The position numbers and the translations under genes were made by a program. A DNA stretch of 32,884 bases from Gammaproteobacteria bacterium (GTDB lineage: Bacteria > Pseudomonadota > Gammaproteobacteria > GCA-001735895), in the NCBI GenBank assembly GCA_014382695.1, contig JACNJF010000127.1:1-32884 (forward strand), in the 5' to 3' direction. Position 1 is the stretch's first letter. The number at the start of each line of letters is the position of its first letter. Below the pieces are notes generated by a model that worked only from the letters and a program-made list of their open reading frames with translations, was not told the origin of the DNA and did no database searches. Positions 7,668 to 15,809 of the stretch are shown in pieces.

Positions 7668-10484
7668 ATGAATCAATTTGAACACCTGATCAAGCCCGAT
7701 GACTTTCACTGGCAACAGCTTTGTAAGCTGCTCGAGCAGCAGACACCTCCACCCTCTGCCGAGTTTATCGAAGCCCTGCAACGGCTGGCATTAGGCAGTA
7801 ACTATGCGATTAGCCAGTGTGTTAAATACCCCGAACTGATTCAGCCACTGGCCGACTACCTTCAGTTTGAGCTGGAACCGTCCGTACTGGAAACCGCATT
7901 ACAGGGGCTCAGCGATATCGCGCTAATCAAACAACAGCTGCGACTTTTCCGTCACCGCAAGCTGATTCAGATTATCTATCTGGATATCTGCCGTCAGCAG
8001 CCGGTTGAACAAACCCTGCTGCAACTGAGCGAACTGGCCGACCTGCTGATCCAGCAGGCATTGCAAGTGGCTGAACAGAATCTCGCCGCTAAACATGGCC
8101 AGCCGCTGCAAGCGAATGGCGAGCCAATGCAGCTGAATATCATCGCGATGGGCAAGCTGGGTGGACGCGAGCTGAATTTTTCCTCCGATGTCGATCTGAT
8201 CTGTTGCTATAGCGAAGAAGGCACATTAAGCGGATTCGGTAAGCTCAGTCACACTCAATTCTTTACCCACGTGGTGAAGCTGTTCAAGCAGTTACTGCAT
8301 GAAGTGACCGCGGATGGCTTTGTCTACCGGGTCGATCTGCGGCTTCGGCCGTGGGGCGATTCCGGGCCGATTGTGCTTAGCCATACAGCGTTCGAACATT
8401 ATTACCAGTTGCATGGGCGTGAATGGGAACAGTATGCGATGGTCAAGGCACGTGTGATCACCGGCAGTGCAACGGATAAAAAGCACCTCAAGTCGATCAT
8501 CCGCCCGTTTGTTTACCGGCGTTATCATGATTATCGGGTGTTCGAAGGACTGGCACTGCTGAAACACAAGATTGATCAGCAAACTAAAAATAAAGCCCAT
8601 CGGCGTAACATCAAGATGGGTCGCGGTGGCATCCGTGAAGTCGAATTTTTTGTGCAGGCGTTCCAGGTCCTGAAAGGTGGCCGTAGCAATCAACTGCAGA
8701 CACCGAGCCTGTTCAAGGTCATCGAAATCCTGCAACAGCAGGAAATCACCGATCGGCCGACCTTAAACAGTATGCGTGCATCCTATTGTTTCCTGCGCAT
8801 GCTGGAAAACCGAATCCAGATGATGAACGACCAGCAGACCCACGAAATACCAACCAGACAAAATCATCTGGATCGCATCAGCCTGTTGCTCGGGTATGAT
8901 GACTGGCCTGCGCTGGATCAGCAGCTGCAACAGCATTTAGAGCAGGTCAACCGGGTTTTTTCAGAGCTGTTTTCAACCCATGAAGAGCAATACGATAAGC
9001 CTGCCCTGCACATGGATGAACTGGCTGACGAACAGCATCTTGCCAGCATTCGGCAGTATGGCTTTGTTGAGCCGCAGGTAATCCATCAGCGCCTGCTCGA
9101 ATTTTATCACTCTAAAGCCCTGCTCTACATGTCTGAAAAGGCCAAGAAGCGCTTCCACATATTTTTCCCTGAACTGCTGAAACAGATTAGCCAGCATGCG
9201 GAGCAACTGGAGCTGCTGAACAAGATGCTGGCCTTACTGTCGTCGATTGCCGGGCGCAGTGTGTATTTCGAGCTGCTGTACCAGAACATCCCGTTGCTGA
9301 TGAAACTGGTACACCTGTTCGATAGCAGTCACTGGATCGCCGAACAGGTCACACGTCACCCACTGCTGCTCGAATCCCTGCTCTATCCAGGACGCGTCGA
9401 TCAACGTTTTAATAAAGTGCATCTGCGCCAGGAATTGAACACCCAGCTCAACAACGTGATCGACGATATCGAGCTCGAACTCGATATCCTGCGCCAGTTC
9501 AAGCGTGCGCAGACGATTGTGATAGCCACCGCCGAAATCGCACAGGAAATCTCCACCGCGCAGGTATCGGAGTATCTCTCCGAACTGGCTGAAATCATCC
9601 TGCAGGCGGTGTATCAATTAGCCTTCAACGAAGTGAGCACGCAGTACGGTATCCCGCAATGCCGGGTGGATGATCAACTCATCACCCCCGTACTCGGGAT
9701 CATCGCCTACGGCAAACTGGGAGGATGCGAACTGCATTACCAGTCCGATCTGGACATCATCTTTCTGCATAATTCAAGCGGCTCAGAGCAGATCACCAAT
9801 GGCCAGAAATCGATCGATAATGCGGTATTCTTTTCGCGCCTGGCACAGAAAATCATCTCCAAGGTCAGTATGCTGACAGCGGCCGGCAAACTGTATGAAA
9901 TTGATACCCGACTGCGCCCCAACGGAGCCTCCGGCATGCTGGTGTCGTCGCTCAGCGCCTACCAGAGCTATCAGCTCGAGAAAGCCTGGGTATGGGAGCA
10001 TCAGGCTATCATCCGTGCGCGTTACATCGCCGGCGATCCGATCATCCAGCAGCAGTTTGCCGCGATTCGCCAACAGGTACTGCTGCAACCACGCGACCCG
10101 CAGGCGCTGCAGAGTGAAATCACCCAGATGCGCGCAAAAATGTATCAGGCCAGCAACCCGGTGGAGGGCGACAGCATCAATATCAAGCACTCAAAACACT
10201 GTATGCTTGATATTGAATTTTTAGTGCAGTATCTGGTATTGCAACACGCAAATAAATTTGCCAGTCTAATCGAAACGACTGATAATGTCGGGCTGATTAC
10301 CGAGCTGCATCGTCTGCATCTGATCGACGATCATGCGCTGGCGCTTCGGGAGTCTTATCTGACTTTACACAGGTGGCTTCACGCACGTGTGTTACAAAAT
10401 CAGTCTGCTGAGATCGCTTCTGCCCTCGTCAGGCAGGACATGGATCTGGTTCAGGCTTGCTGGAACAAAACCTTTAAAACGTAA
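7668..10484 (+). CDS. glnE: glutamine synthetase adenylyltransferase/adenylyl-removing enzyme
   Basis: A 938-residue two-headed enzyme that adds AMP to glutamine synthetase when nitrogen is plentiful and removes it when nitrogen is scarce. Two nucleotidyltransferase domains are visible. The N-terminal (deadenylylating) one has MGKLGGRELNFSSDVDL near 160-178, and the C-terminal (adenylylating) one has YGKLGGCELHYQSDLDI near 680-697; both carry the SDxD metal-binding motif. Length is close to the 946 residues of E. coli GlnE. No good ribosome site precedes the ATG at 7668. The neighbouring ilvE downstream is a common arrangement in gammaproteobacteria. Confidence 0.97.
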   Translation: MNQFEHLIKPDDFHWQQLCKLLEQQTPPPSAEFIEALQRLALGSNYAISQCVKYPELIQPLADYLQFELEPSVLETALQGLSDIALIKQQLRLFRHRKLIQIIYLDICRQQPVEQTLLQLSELADLLIQQALQVAEQNLAAKHGQPLQANGEPMQLNIIAMGKLGGRELNFSSDVDLICCYSEEGTLSGFGKLSHTQFFTHVVKLFKQLLHEVTADGFVYRVDLRLRPWGDSGPIVLSHTAFEHYYQLHGREWEQYAMVKARVITGSATDKKHLKSIIRPFVYRRYHDYRVFEGLALLKHKIDQQTKNKAHRRNIKMGRGGIREVEFFVQAFQVLKGGRSNQLQTPSLFKVIEILQQQEITDRPTLNSMRASYCFLRMLENRIQMMNDQQTHEIPTRQNHLDRISLLLGYDDWPALDQQLQQHLEQVNRVFSELFSTHEEQYDKPALHMDELADEQHLASIRQYGFVEPQVIHQRLLEFYHSKALLYMSEKAKKRFHIFFPELLKQISQHAEQLELLNKMLALLSSIAGRSVYFELLYQNIPLLMKLVHLFDSSHWIAEQVTRHPLLLESLLYPGRVDQRFNKVHLRQELNTQLNNVIDDIELELDILRQFKRAQTIVIATAEIAQEISTAQVSEYLSELAEIILQAVYQLAFNEVSTQYGIPQCRVDDQLITPVLGIIAYGKLGGCELHYQSDLDIIFLHNSSGSEQITNGQKSIDNAVFFSRLAQKIISKVSMLTAAGKLYEIDTRLRPNGASGMLVSSLSAYQSYQLEKAWVWEHQAIIRARYIAGDPIIQQQFAAIRQQVLLQPRDPQALQSEITQMRAKMYQASNPVEGDSINIKHSKHCMLDIEFLVQYLVLQHANKFASLIETTDNVGLITELHRLHLIDDHALALRESYLTLHRWLHARVLQNQSAEIASALVRQDMDLVQACWNKTFKT

Positions 10485-10524
10485 TTAACAATTTAAGTTA
10501 CACGCAGTAACGGAGAAATAAGAT

Positions 10525-11445
10525 ATGTCGATGTCCGATCGTGATGGTTTCATCTGGTTTGATGGAAAAATGGTGCCATGGCGCGAAGCCAATGTACACG
10601 TACTGACTCACACCCTGCATTATGGCATGGGTGCGTTTGAGGGAGTGCGCGCTTACCACGCCGATCAGGGTACCGCCATTTTCGCACTGGAAGCGCATAC
10701 CAATCGACTGTTTGACTCCTGCAAGATTCTGGGCATGAAGATGCCCTATACCAAACAGCAGATCAACGATGCCCATATTGCCGCCGTAAAGGACAATAAA
10801 CTGGACAGCGCCTACATCAGACCGATGGCATTCTATGGCTCGGAAGGGATGGGACTGCGCGCCGACAACCTGAGTGTACATGTCATCGTCGCCGCCTGGG
10901 AATGGGGCTCTTATCTGGGCAAGGAAGGCATGGAAAAAGGTATCCGCATCAAAACATCGTCCTTTACCCGTCATCACGTGAATATCGCCATGACCAAGGC
11001 CAAGGCGAACGGTCAATACATCAACTCGATGCTGGCGTTACAATCAGCCATCAAAGATGGCTATGATGAAGCCCTGCTGCTTGATCCTGAAGGCTATGTG
11101 GCTGAAGGCAGTGGTGAAAATATATTCGTTATCAAGGATAACGTCATCTACACCCCGGAAGTCACCTCCGCGCTGAATGGCATCACGCGTAAGACTATCT
11201 TTACTCTGGCACAGGACATGGGCCTGAAGATCGTCGAAAAACGCATCACCCGTGATGAAGTGTATATTGCCGATGAAGCCTTCTTTACCGGCACCGCGGC
11301 AGAAGTCACCCCGATACGCGAACTGGATAATCGTGCCATCGGAGAGGGTCGTGGCCCCATTACCGAAAAGTTACAGACCGCCTATTTTGATCTGGTACAT
11401 GGTCGCAATAGCAAGCACATGAACTTACTGACATTCATCAAATAA
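10525..11445 (+). CDS. ilvE: branched-chain amino acid aminotransferase
   Basis: A 306-residue fold-type IV PLP transaminase that makes valine, leucine and isoleucine from their 2-keto acids with glutamate. Family signatures include FxGxMVPWREANVHVLTHTLHYG near the N-terminus and the PLP lysine K160 in TKAKANGQYINS. The motif EGSGENIF and the late FFTGTAAEVTP are also present. A GGAG site lies nine bases before the ATG. It starts 40 bases after glnE and is followed closely by the zinc-finger gene, so the three are probably one operon. Confidence 0.97.
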   Translation: MSMSDRDGFIWFDGKMVPWREANVHVLTHTLHYGMGAFEGVRAYHADQGTAIFALEAHTNRLFDSCKILGMKMPYTKQQINDAHIAAVKDNKLDSAYIRPMAFYGSEGMGLRADNLSVHVIVAAWEWGSYLGKEGMEKGIRIKTSSFTRHHVNIAMTKAKANGQYINSMLALQSAIKDGYDEALLLDPEGYVAEGSGENIFVIKDNVIYTPEVTSALNGITRKTIFTLAQDMGLKIVEKRITRDEVYIADEAFFTGTAAEVTPIRELDNRAIGEGRGPITEKLQTAYFDLVHGRNSKHMNLLTFIK

Positions 11446-11460
11446 CTCAGGATCTGAACC

Positions 11461-11676
11461 ATGGTTAACCCGAATACCGCCGCAAAACAGCAGGACTTTA
11501 CAACACCCAATAGCAAAACCGCTATCCAGTTAAAAACGACTGAGTTACCGGTGCACTGCCCGGCTGAAAGTTCCAGCCTGTGGAACTCTCATCCAAAGGT
11601 ATATATTCCGGTTGCAGAAAATGGTGGTGAAGCGAAATGCCCCTATTGCGGAACCCTGTATAAATTGATCGACTGA
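11461..11676 (+). CDS. small CHCC zinc-finger domain protein
   Basis: A 71-residue protein ending in a CHCC zinc-finger domain: the pattern VHCP...HPKVYIPV...AKCPYCGTLYKL supplies Cys-His-Cys-Cys ligands. The domain is shared with the NDUFS6 subunit of mitochondrial complex I and is common as a lone small protein in proteobacteria, often next to ilvE. Its function there is not established. An AGGA site lies nine bases before the ATG, 15 bases after ilvE, so it is the third gene of the glnE-ilvE unit. Confidence 0.9.
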   Translation: MVNPNTAAKQQDFTTPNSKTAIQLKTTELPVHCPAESSSLWNSHPKVYIPVAENGGEAKCPYCGTLYKLID

Positions 11677-11771
11677 TCGATTGTTCGATTAATCAACCCG
11701 TACATCACGGCGACTGAAGGCCAGTCCGTTAAAGCACTGACTGGATAAATCAGCAGTACCGACCAACTTAG

Positions 11772-11803
11772 ACGGCTGAAGTGCATTGCACACTCAGCCG
11801 TTT
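11772..11803 (+). terminator. probable intrinsic terminator of the glnE-ilvE unit
   Basis: An 8-bp perfect stem ACGGCTGA / TCAGCCGT encloses a further short stem GTGC-ATT-GCAC and is followed by TTTAAG. The T run is short, so efficiency is uncertain. It lies about 95 bases after the zinc-finger gene. Confidence 0.55.
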
Positions 11804-11893
11804 AAGATCAAATCAACCATCGACTCTCGCAAGCCCTGGCAGTCTTCTCCCATATGCCGGATAACTCGCTCAAAATTTCGGGCCCCTGCCCTT

Positions 11894-12127
11894 TCAATCC
11901 CACTCTTCCTCACTTCTGACATCAGCCAGTTGCTTTTCCAGTCTGACCACTTCATTGCGCAGAAAATGAGTCCGCCGTGAAGGTCCACTAGCCGCCTCGA
12001 TACTACTGATCTGGCCGCCAATCTGATGGATCGCCCGGACCAGTTTTACTTCATCGATGGCCAGGGACAGATTATTCAGAAGATGGGTGGTAGAGGTTGA
12101 GTGAATTAATACCTGAGTCTGACTCAT
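11894..12127 (-). CDS. small hypothetical protein with a coiled-coil-like C-terminus
   Basis: A 77-residue frame, not recognised. The C-terminal half (THFLRNEVVRLEKQLADVRSEEEWD) has the heptad-like spacing of a short coiled coil, and the middle is amphipathic (LLNNLSLAIDEVKLVRAIHQI). There is no signal peptide or membrane segment. AGGGA lies eight bases before the ATG. It is preferred over an overlapping 75-residue frame at 11794-12021 on the same strand, which has a less protein-like composition. It is transcribed against the glnE-ilvE unit. Confidence 0.45.
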   Translation of the reverse strand: MSQTQVLIHSTSTTHLLNNLSLAIDEVKLVRAIHQIGGQISSIEAASGPSRRTHFLRNEVVRLEKQLADVRSEEEWD

Positions 12128-12798
12128 AGTTGCGTCCCTGTTTGATACGAGCGATAACTATGCCGCTAACGCAACTAAACGGATACTTTAAAGCACACAA
12201 TTTATTGTCAGAAATGGATTACAGACTCGACCCAGCGTGAACCGCATCACAGCAGAAAAAATCAAAATTGAATAGTAGCCAGTAGGAGGGGGTTTACTGC
12301 AAATGACCTGTACTGAGGCCTGTTAACCCGGTAAATCATGCTGAATCAGAGGGCTTTATAGTGAAAGACATCGACTTCAGTACGAACTCCAGGAGGAAAT
12401 AAAAGCGGTCATTCAGACTGGTAACAGGTCGGCTCCAGCAAAGGCTGGTGACCTGCCAGCAGCTGCCATTCCTTACCGGCTACAGGTAACTACCGAAGAA
12501 TGTACTAATAGAGAATATTATGGGAATATAGTGTCTGCCTGCATGGAAAGGAAGCAGGCATGCCCCGAACACAGGTCCTCAAAAAAGGGCATCACAGCGG
12601 CCCCCTCATAAAAGCCATCAGACAGAAAAGTACTCATCTGGCGCATTTTTCAGGGCTTTCAAACGGGTCTTTGGTGTGCCGCCGGGCAGTGTTCCCCACA
12701 AAATAACCGCACCGTCTTAAGGTAGTTTAGCGCTGAAAACAGGGCGTTTACATCGGGTTCATTTACCCGAGCAACTAAAACATTCATTAAAAATCAGC
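12128..12798. other. 671-bp stretch without a recognisable gene; two strong stem-loops
   Basis: No frame of believable protein is visible on either strand. Two hairpins stand out. One at 12425-12455 has CAGGTC/GACCTG outside and CCAGC/GCTGG inside around an AAAG loop; one at 12536-12560 has the 7-bp stem TGCCTGC/GCAGGCA. An AGGAGG-like sequence near 12392 is not followed by a long frame. The stretch could be decayed coding DNA or hold a structured RNA; I recognise no known riboswitch or intron core. Confidence 0.5.
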
Positions 12799-13281
12799 AT
12801 GGATAAAGAGTTATTACATCAAACAATTCTGGCCGAATTAAACGCTCTTCGCCAGGACGCCATTAACGCAGCCATGCAAGCTTACAACACGGCGACACAT
12901 GCAGAGAATGTAGCGGATAACAAGTATGACACGCTGGGGCTGGAAGCTTCTTACCTGGCTCAGGGACAGGCTAAACGGGTTGCCAACTGTGAAGCCAACC
13001 TGGCGATTTTTGCCAGGCTAAAAATCACTCACTTTACTTCGCAAACGGCCATCTCATTGGGCGCATTAATTTACTTAATGGATGACAAAGGCTCAGAACA
13101 AGTATTGTTTTTAGCGCCGGTTTCCGGGGGCGTCAAAATAAATTTTTCAGGACTGAACATCACCCTTATTACACCTTCAGCGCCACTGGGTAAAAAATTA
13201 ATGGGCTGTTATGTCGATGATAAAATCGAGATCGAGCTGACCGGTCAAAAAAATCACTACGACATTACGGCTATTTACTAA
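12799..13281 (+). CDS. GreA/GreB-like transcription factor
   Basis: A 160-residue protein related to transcript-cleavage factors of RNA polymerase. The N-terminal half is helical (MDKELLHQTILAELNALRQD... then TATHAENVADNKYDTLGLEASYLAQGQ, a stretch typical of a GreAB-related subfamily). The C-terminal half is a beta domain ending in the GreA-type motif TPSAPLGKKLMGCYVDDKIEI. True GreA/GreB carry two acidic residues at the coiled-coil tip that enter the polymerase secondary channel; whether this shorter coiled coil keeps that function is unclear. The ribosome site is weak. Confidence 0.75.
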   Translation: MDKELLHQTILAELNALRQDAINAAMQAYNTATHAENVADNKYDTLGLEASYLAQGQAKRVANCEANLAIFARLKITHFTSQTAISLGALIYLMDDKGSEQVLFLAPVSGGVKINFSGLNITLITPSAPLGKKLMGCYVDDKIEIELTGQKNHYDITAIY

Positions 13282-13319
13282 CTCACTTCATTTATATTGG
13301 CCAGTAACTATCTAAACCA

Positions 13320-13342
13320 AACAACTGGAATTTCCAGTTGTT
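13320..13342. terminator. perfect inverted repeat between convergent genes, likely bidirectional terminator
   Basis: The arms AACAACTGGAA and TTCCAGTTGTT match over all 11 bases around a single T. It sits between the convergent Gre-like gene (ends 13281) and the EamA gene (ends 13385). A long T run is missing on both sides, so this may be a weak terminator or a protein-binding palindrome. Confidence 0.45.
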
Positions 13343-13384
13343 ATGCCAGTGAGTGTCTGAAGTGGTCATTGGTTTTTCTAAACT

Positions 13385-14278
13385 CTAAACTCGAGCATTA
13401 TGATCTACACCTAATCGGGTGAGTGAAATGCCTATCATGATTATGACCAGCGCTAACAGACTCATCCAGCTTAACGATTCGTTGAGAAAGATAACACCGG
13501 TGAAAAAGGCAACTACAGGGATAAGGTAGTTGATCGTAGACAGGAAGGTTGGGCCGGCACGCTCGATAACAACAAACAGGATAATGGTCGCGATTCCTGT
13601 TGGACCAATGCCTAACCAGATTATTGAGGCGAGTGATGTCGAGCTGACGGCATCAGTTACCGGCCTGGTCAGCAGCAACCAGGGTATTAATAAGGCGAGG
13701 CTTGCGGCTATCAGGAGTCCGGCTCCAGCGACAACGGGATCGAAACGCGGTAGGCGGCGAACAAGTATAGTATTGACTGCGTAACTGCAGGCGGCAGTTA
13801 AAACTGCAATAGCACTTAGCATTTCAAGCATGCTGCCTCTGAAAATGGGTCCGAGCAGGATGCCAACCCCGGTAATACCCAGCAAGAAGCCCAAAATCTT
13901 GAATACGCTCAAGCTCTCACCTTGAATGAAATAATGAGCCAGAAGCATCGTGATCAATGGCATGATCGCCATAATCATCCCTGCGAGACCTGACGTTATA
14001 GTTTGTTGTCCCCAGGCAATTAGGAAAAATGGAAGCAAATTACCAACAAAACCGAATAGCAGAAAGATAAGCCAGCTTTTAATGTCTCGTGGCAGGCTCT
14101 TCCTGCGAAAGTATAGATAGGCCGTTAACACAATCGCGCCAATCAATACACGATAGAAAACTATCGACAATGGGTCTATCGTTTCGACGGCAACAGCCGT
14201 AAAAAGAAACGATGTACCCCAAAGCAAGATCAGGCACAGTAGTAACAACCAGTTGAACATTATTTTGTTTGCTTTCAT
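13385..14278 (-). CDS. EamA-family (DMT superfamily) transporter
   Basis: A 297-residue inner-membrane protein with about ten hydrophobic segments arranged as two repeats of the EamA domain. The first begins LLLLCLILLWGTSFLFTAVAV, and the second is around AIAVLTAACSYAVNTILVRR with a late loop FLNESLSWMSLLALVIIMIG. Family members export metabolites or amino acids, but the substrate cannot be read from sequence. The start is uncertain: no clear ribosome site precedes 14278, and a methionine at 14260 is an alternative. It stands alone between convergent neighbours. Confidence 0.85.
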   Translation of the reverse strand: MKANKIMFNWLLLLCLILLWGTSFLFTAVAVETIDPLSIVFYRVLIGAIVLTAYLYFRRKSLPRDIKSWLIFLLFGFVGNLLPFFLIAWGQQTITSGLAGMIMAIMPLITMLLAHYFIQGESLSVFKILGFLLGITGVGILLGPIFRGSMLEMLSAIAVLTAACSYAVNTILVRRLPRFDPVVAGAGLLIAASLALLIPWLLLTRPVTDAVSSTSLASIIWLGIGPTGIATIILFVVIERAGPTFLSTINYLIPVVAFFTGVIFLNESLSWMSLLALVIIMIGISLTRLGVDHNARV

Positions 14279-14457
14279 TGGTCGATGCTAACGGCCTGAT
14301 TAATAATAGCTATTCAGGCAGTACCGCTATTACCTGGTCATACCAGGCTGGACAGTACAGTTAAGATAGCCTGGCTTAGAAGTTGGTGACGCACTTGAAA
14401 AGTGCTGAGCAAACCGAAGTCTGAATATATATGGCCAGACCTGAGCATTCCAGTCGA

Positions 14458-15543
14458 TCAGGAATAGAATTGATTTCGTGTACCACGGTCAAACCACTTC
14501 AGTAATACTGCATCAACGGCCGAATGCACGCCAATGCCGAGTTTTTCCGGCAGCGATTTTTTCACGCAATACTTCACTTCGAATACATCAGAATCATTGC
14601 AGGCGTTAACAATATATTCATCGCTGGTCATCAGTTCATCGACAAGCGCATTATCGATAGCGCGTTGACCAAACCAGATTTCCCCGGTGGCGACTTTATC
14701 AATGTTGAGTTGCGGACGGTGTTGCAGGACAAAATCTTTGAACAGAACGTGAATATCTTCGATATCTTCAACAAATTTCTCGCGGCCTTTCTTGGTGTTT
14801 TCGCCAAACATGGTGAGCGTGCGCTTGTATTCACCTGCGGTGATCATTTCAAAGTCGATATCGTTCTTTTTCAACAACCGGTTGAAGTTAGGTAACTGAG
14901 CGACCACACCAATCGAACCGATAATGGCAAATGGTGCGGCGAGTAATTTGCTGGCAACACAGGCCATCATATAACCGCCACTGGCGGCAACCTTATCGAC
15001 GCAAACGGTTAAAGGGATATCGCGATCCTTAATCCGTTGCAACTGCGACGAAGCCAGTCCATAGGCGTGTACCATGCCACCGCCACTTTCCAGCCGTAGC
15101 AGGACTTCATCCTGGGTTTCTGCCAGCGATAACACGGCGGTTATTTCACGACGTAAACTGGCTACCGCCGAGGCCTTCATATCGCCGTGAAAATCGAGTA
15201 CGAAGAGACGACGCTTACGAGCCTGCTCAACTGGTTTTTCAGCGCCCTTTTTGGTGGCTTGTTTGAGTTTTTTAACCTTAGCTTTGTGTTCAGCCTTTTC
15301 GGCCTTATGACGTTGTTTAAGCTGAGCTTTAAAAACATAGGGATCGATAACGGTCTCACACAGGGAGTCACGCAAATGATCAATTTCATCGTTGACCCTG
15401 GTGACTTCGATATGACCTTCCCTGGTTGCCTTGCGTGTGCGCATACCCACCGCAACCGACACCCCAATAACAGCCATAATGGCGACCACGATGGTCATAG
15501 CTTTTAGTAAAAATAGTCCGTAATCGAAAAAGAATTCAGTCAT
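14458..15543 (-). CDS. sohB: inner-membrane peptidase SohB
   Basis: A 361-residue membrane-anchored serine protease of the SppA/SohB (S49) family. An N-terminal membrane helix (residues about 11-33) is followed by a charged Lys/Glu-rich linker (70-112) and the ClpP-like catalytic domain. The catalytic pair is visible as S188 in KVAASGGYMMA and K240 in GEYKRTLTMFGE, the Ser/Lys dyad used by this family. Length fits E. coli SohB (about 350). It is the last core gene before the CRISPR array, and its upstream end faces the trailer end of the array. Confidence 0.93.
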   Translation of the reverse strand: MTEFFFDYGLFLLKAMTIVVAIMAVIGVSVAVGMRTRKATREGHIEVTRVNDEIDHLRDSLCETVIDPYVFKAQLKQRHKAEKAEHKAKVKKLKQATKKGAEKPVEQARKRRLFVLDFHGDMKASAVASLRREITAVLSLAETQDEVLLRLESGGGMVHAYGLASSQLQRIKDRDIPLTVCVDKVAASGGYMMACVASKLLAAPFAIIGSIGVVAQLPNFNRLLKKNDIDFEMITAGEYKRTLTMFGENTKKGREKFVEDIEDIHVLFKDFVLQHRPQLNIDKVATGEIWFGQRAIDNALVDELMTSDEYIVNACNDSDVFEVKYCVKKSLPEKLGIGVHSAVDAVLLKWFDRGTRNQFYS

Positions 15544-15749
15544 GGGATTTTATTCAGTCTTTAATCTGGAAAGGCGCATGATACGCTGCCGGGAGGTGGA
15601 CGGGAAATAAGTGTGTCGAGTTTATTTCTGTTGCGCATCCCTCAGTCATGCAACCAACCGATAAAACCTATGTATCATTTTGATATAAGGCATTCGCAGG
15701 AAAAACGTCCGTTTTGAGCTCAAGTTAGCCAGTCTTAGCGCTGCCAACC

Positions 15750-15777
15750 GGTAACAGAATGTGCTCGATCAGTGAAC
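15750..15777 (-). repeat. decayed terminal (56th) CRISPR repeat
   Basis: Exactly one 60-base period beyond the last perfect repeat, the first eight bases of the repeat (GTTCACTG on the reverse strand, 15777-15770) are intact while the other 20 are mostly changed. An eight-base match in exact phase has odds of about 1 in 65,000. The 32 bases 15778-15809 would then be the oldest, A-rich spacer. Confidence 0.6.
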
Positions 15778-15809
15778 ATGAAAAAGAAGCTAAAAAAATA
15801 CTACGACAT

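Noticed and set aside
9783-10190. 135-codon frame antisense to the end of glnE, and similar frames at 8292-8735 and 9234-9617
   Set aside because: Shadows of the long glnE frame; composition mirrors glnE codons.
10498-11016. 172-codon frame antisense to ilvE
   Set aside because: Overlaps strongly supported ilvE; no recognisable domain.
12300-12600. Group II intron or known riboswitch in the gene-free stretch
   Set aside because: No domain V-like hairpin, no intron-encoded protein and no familiar riboswitch core could be recognised.
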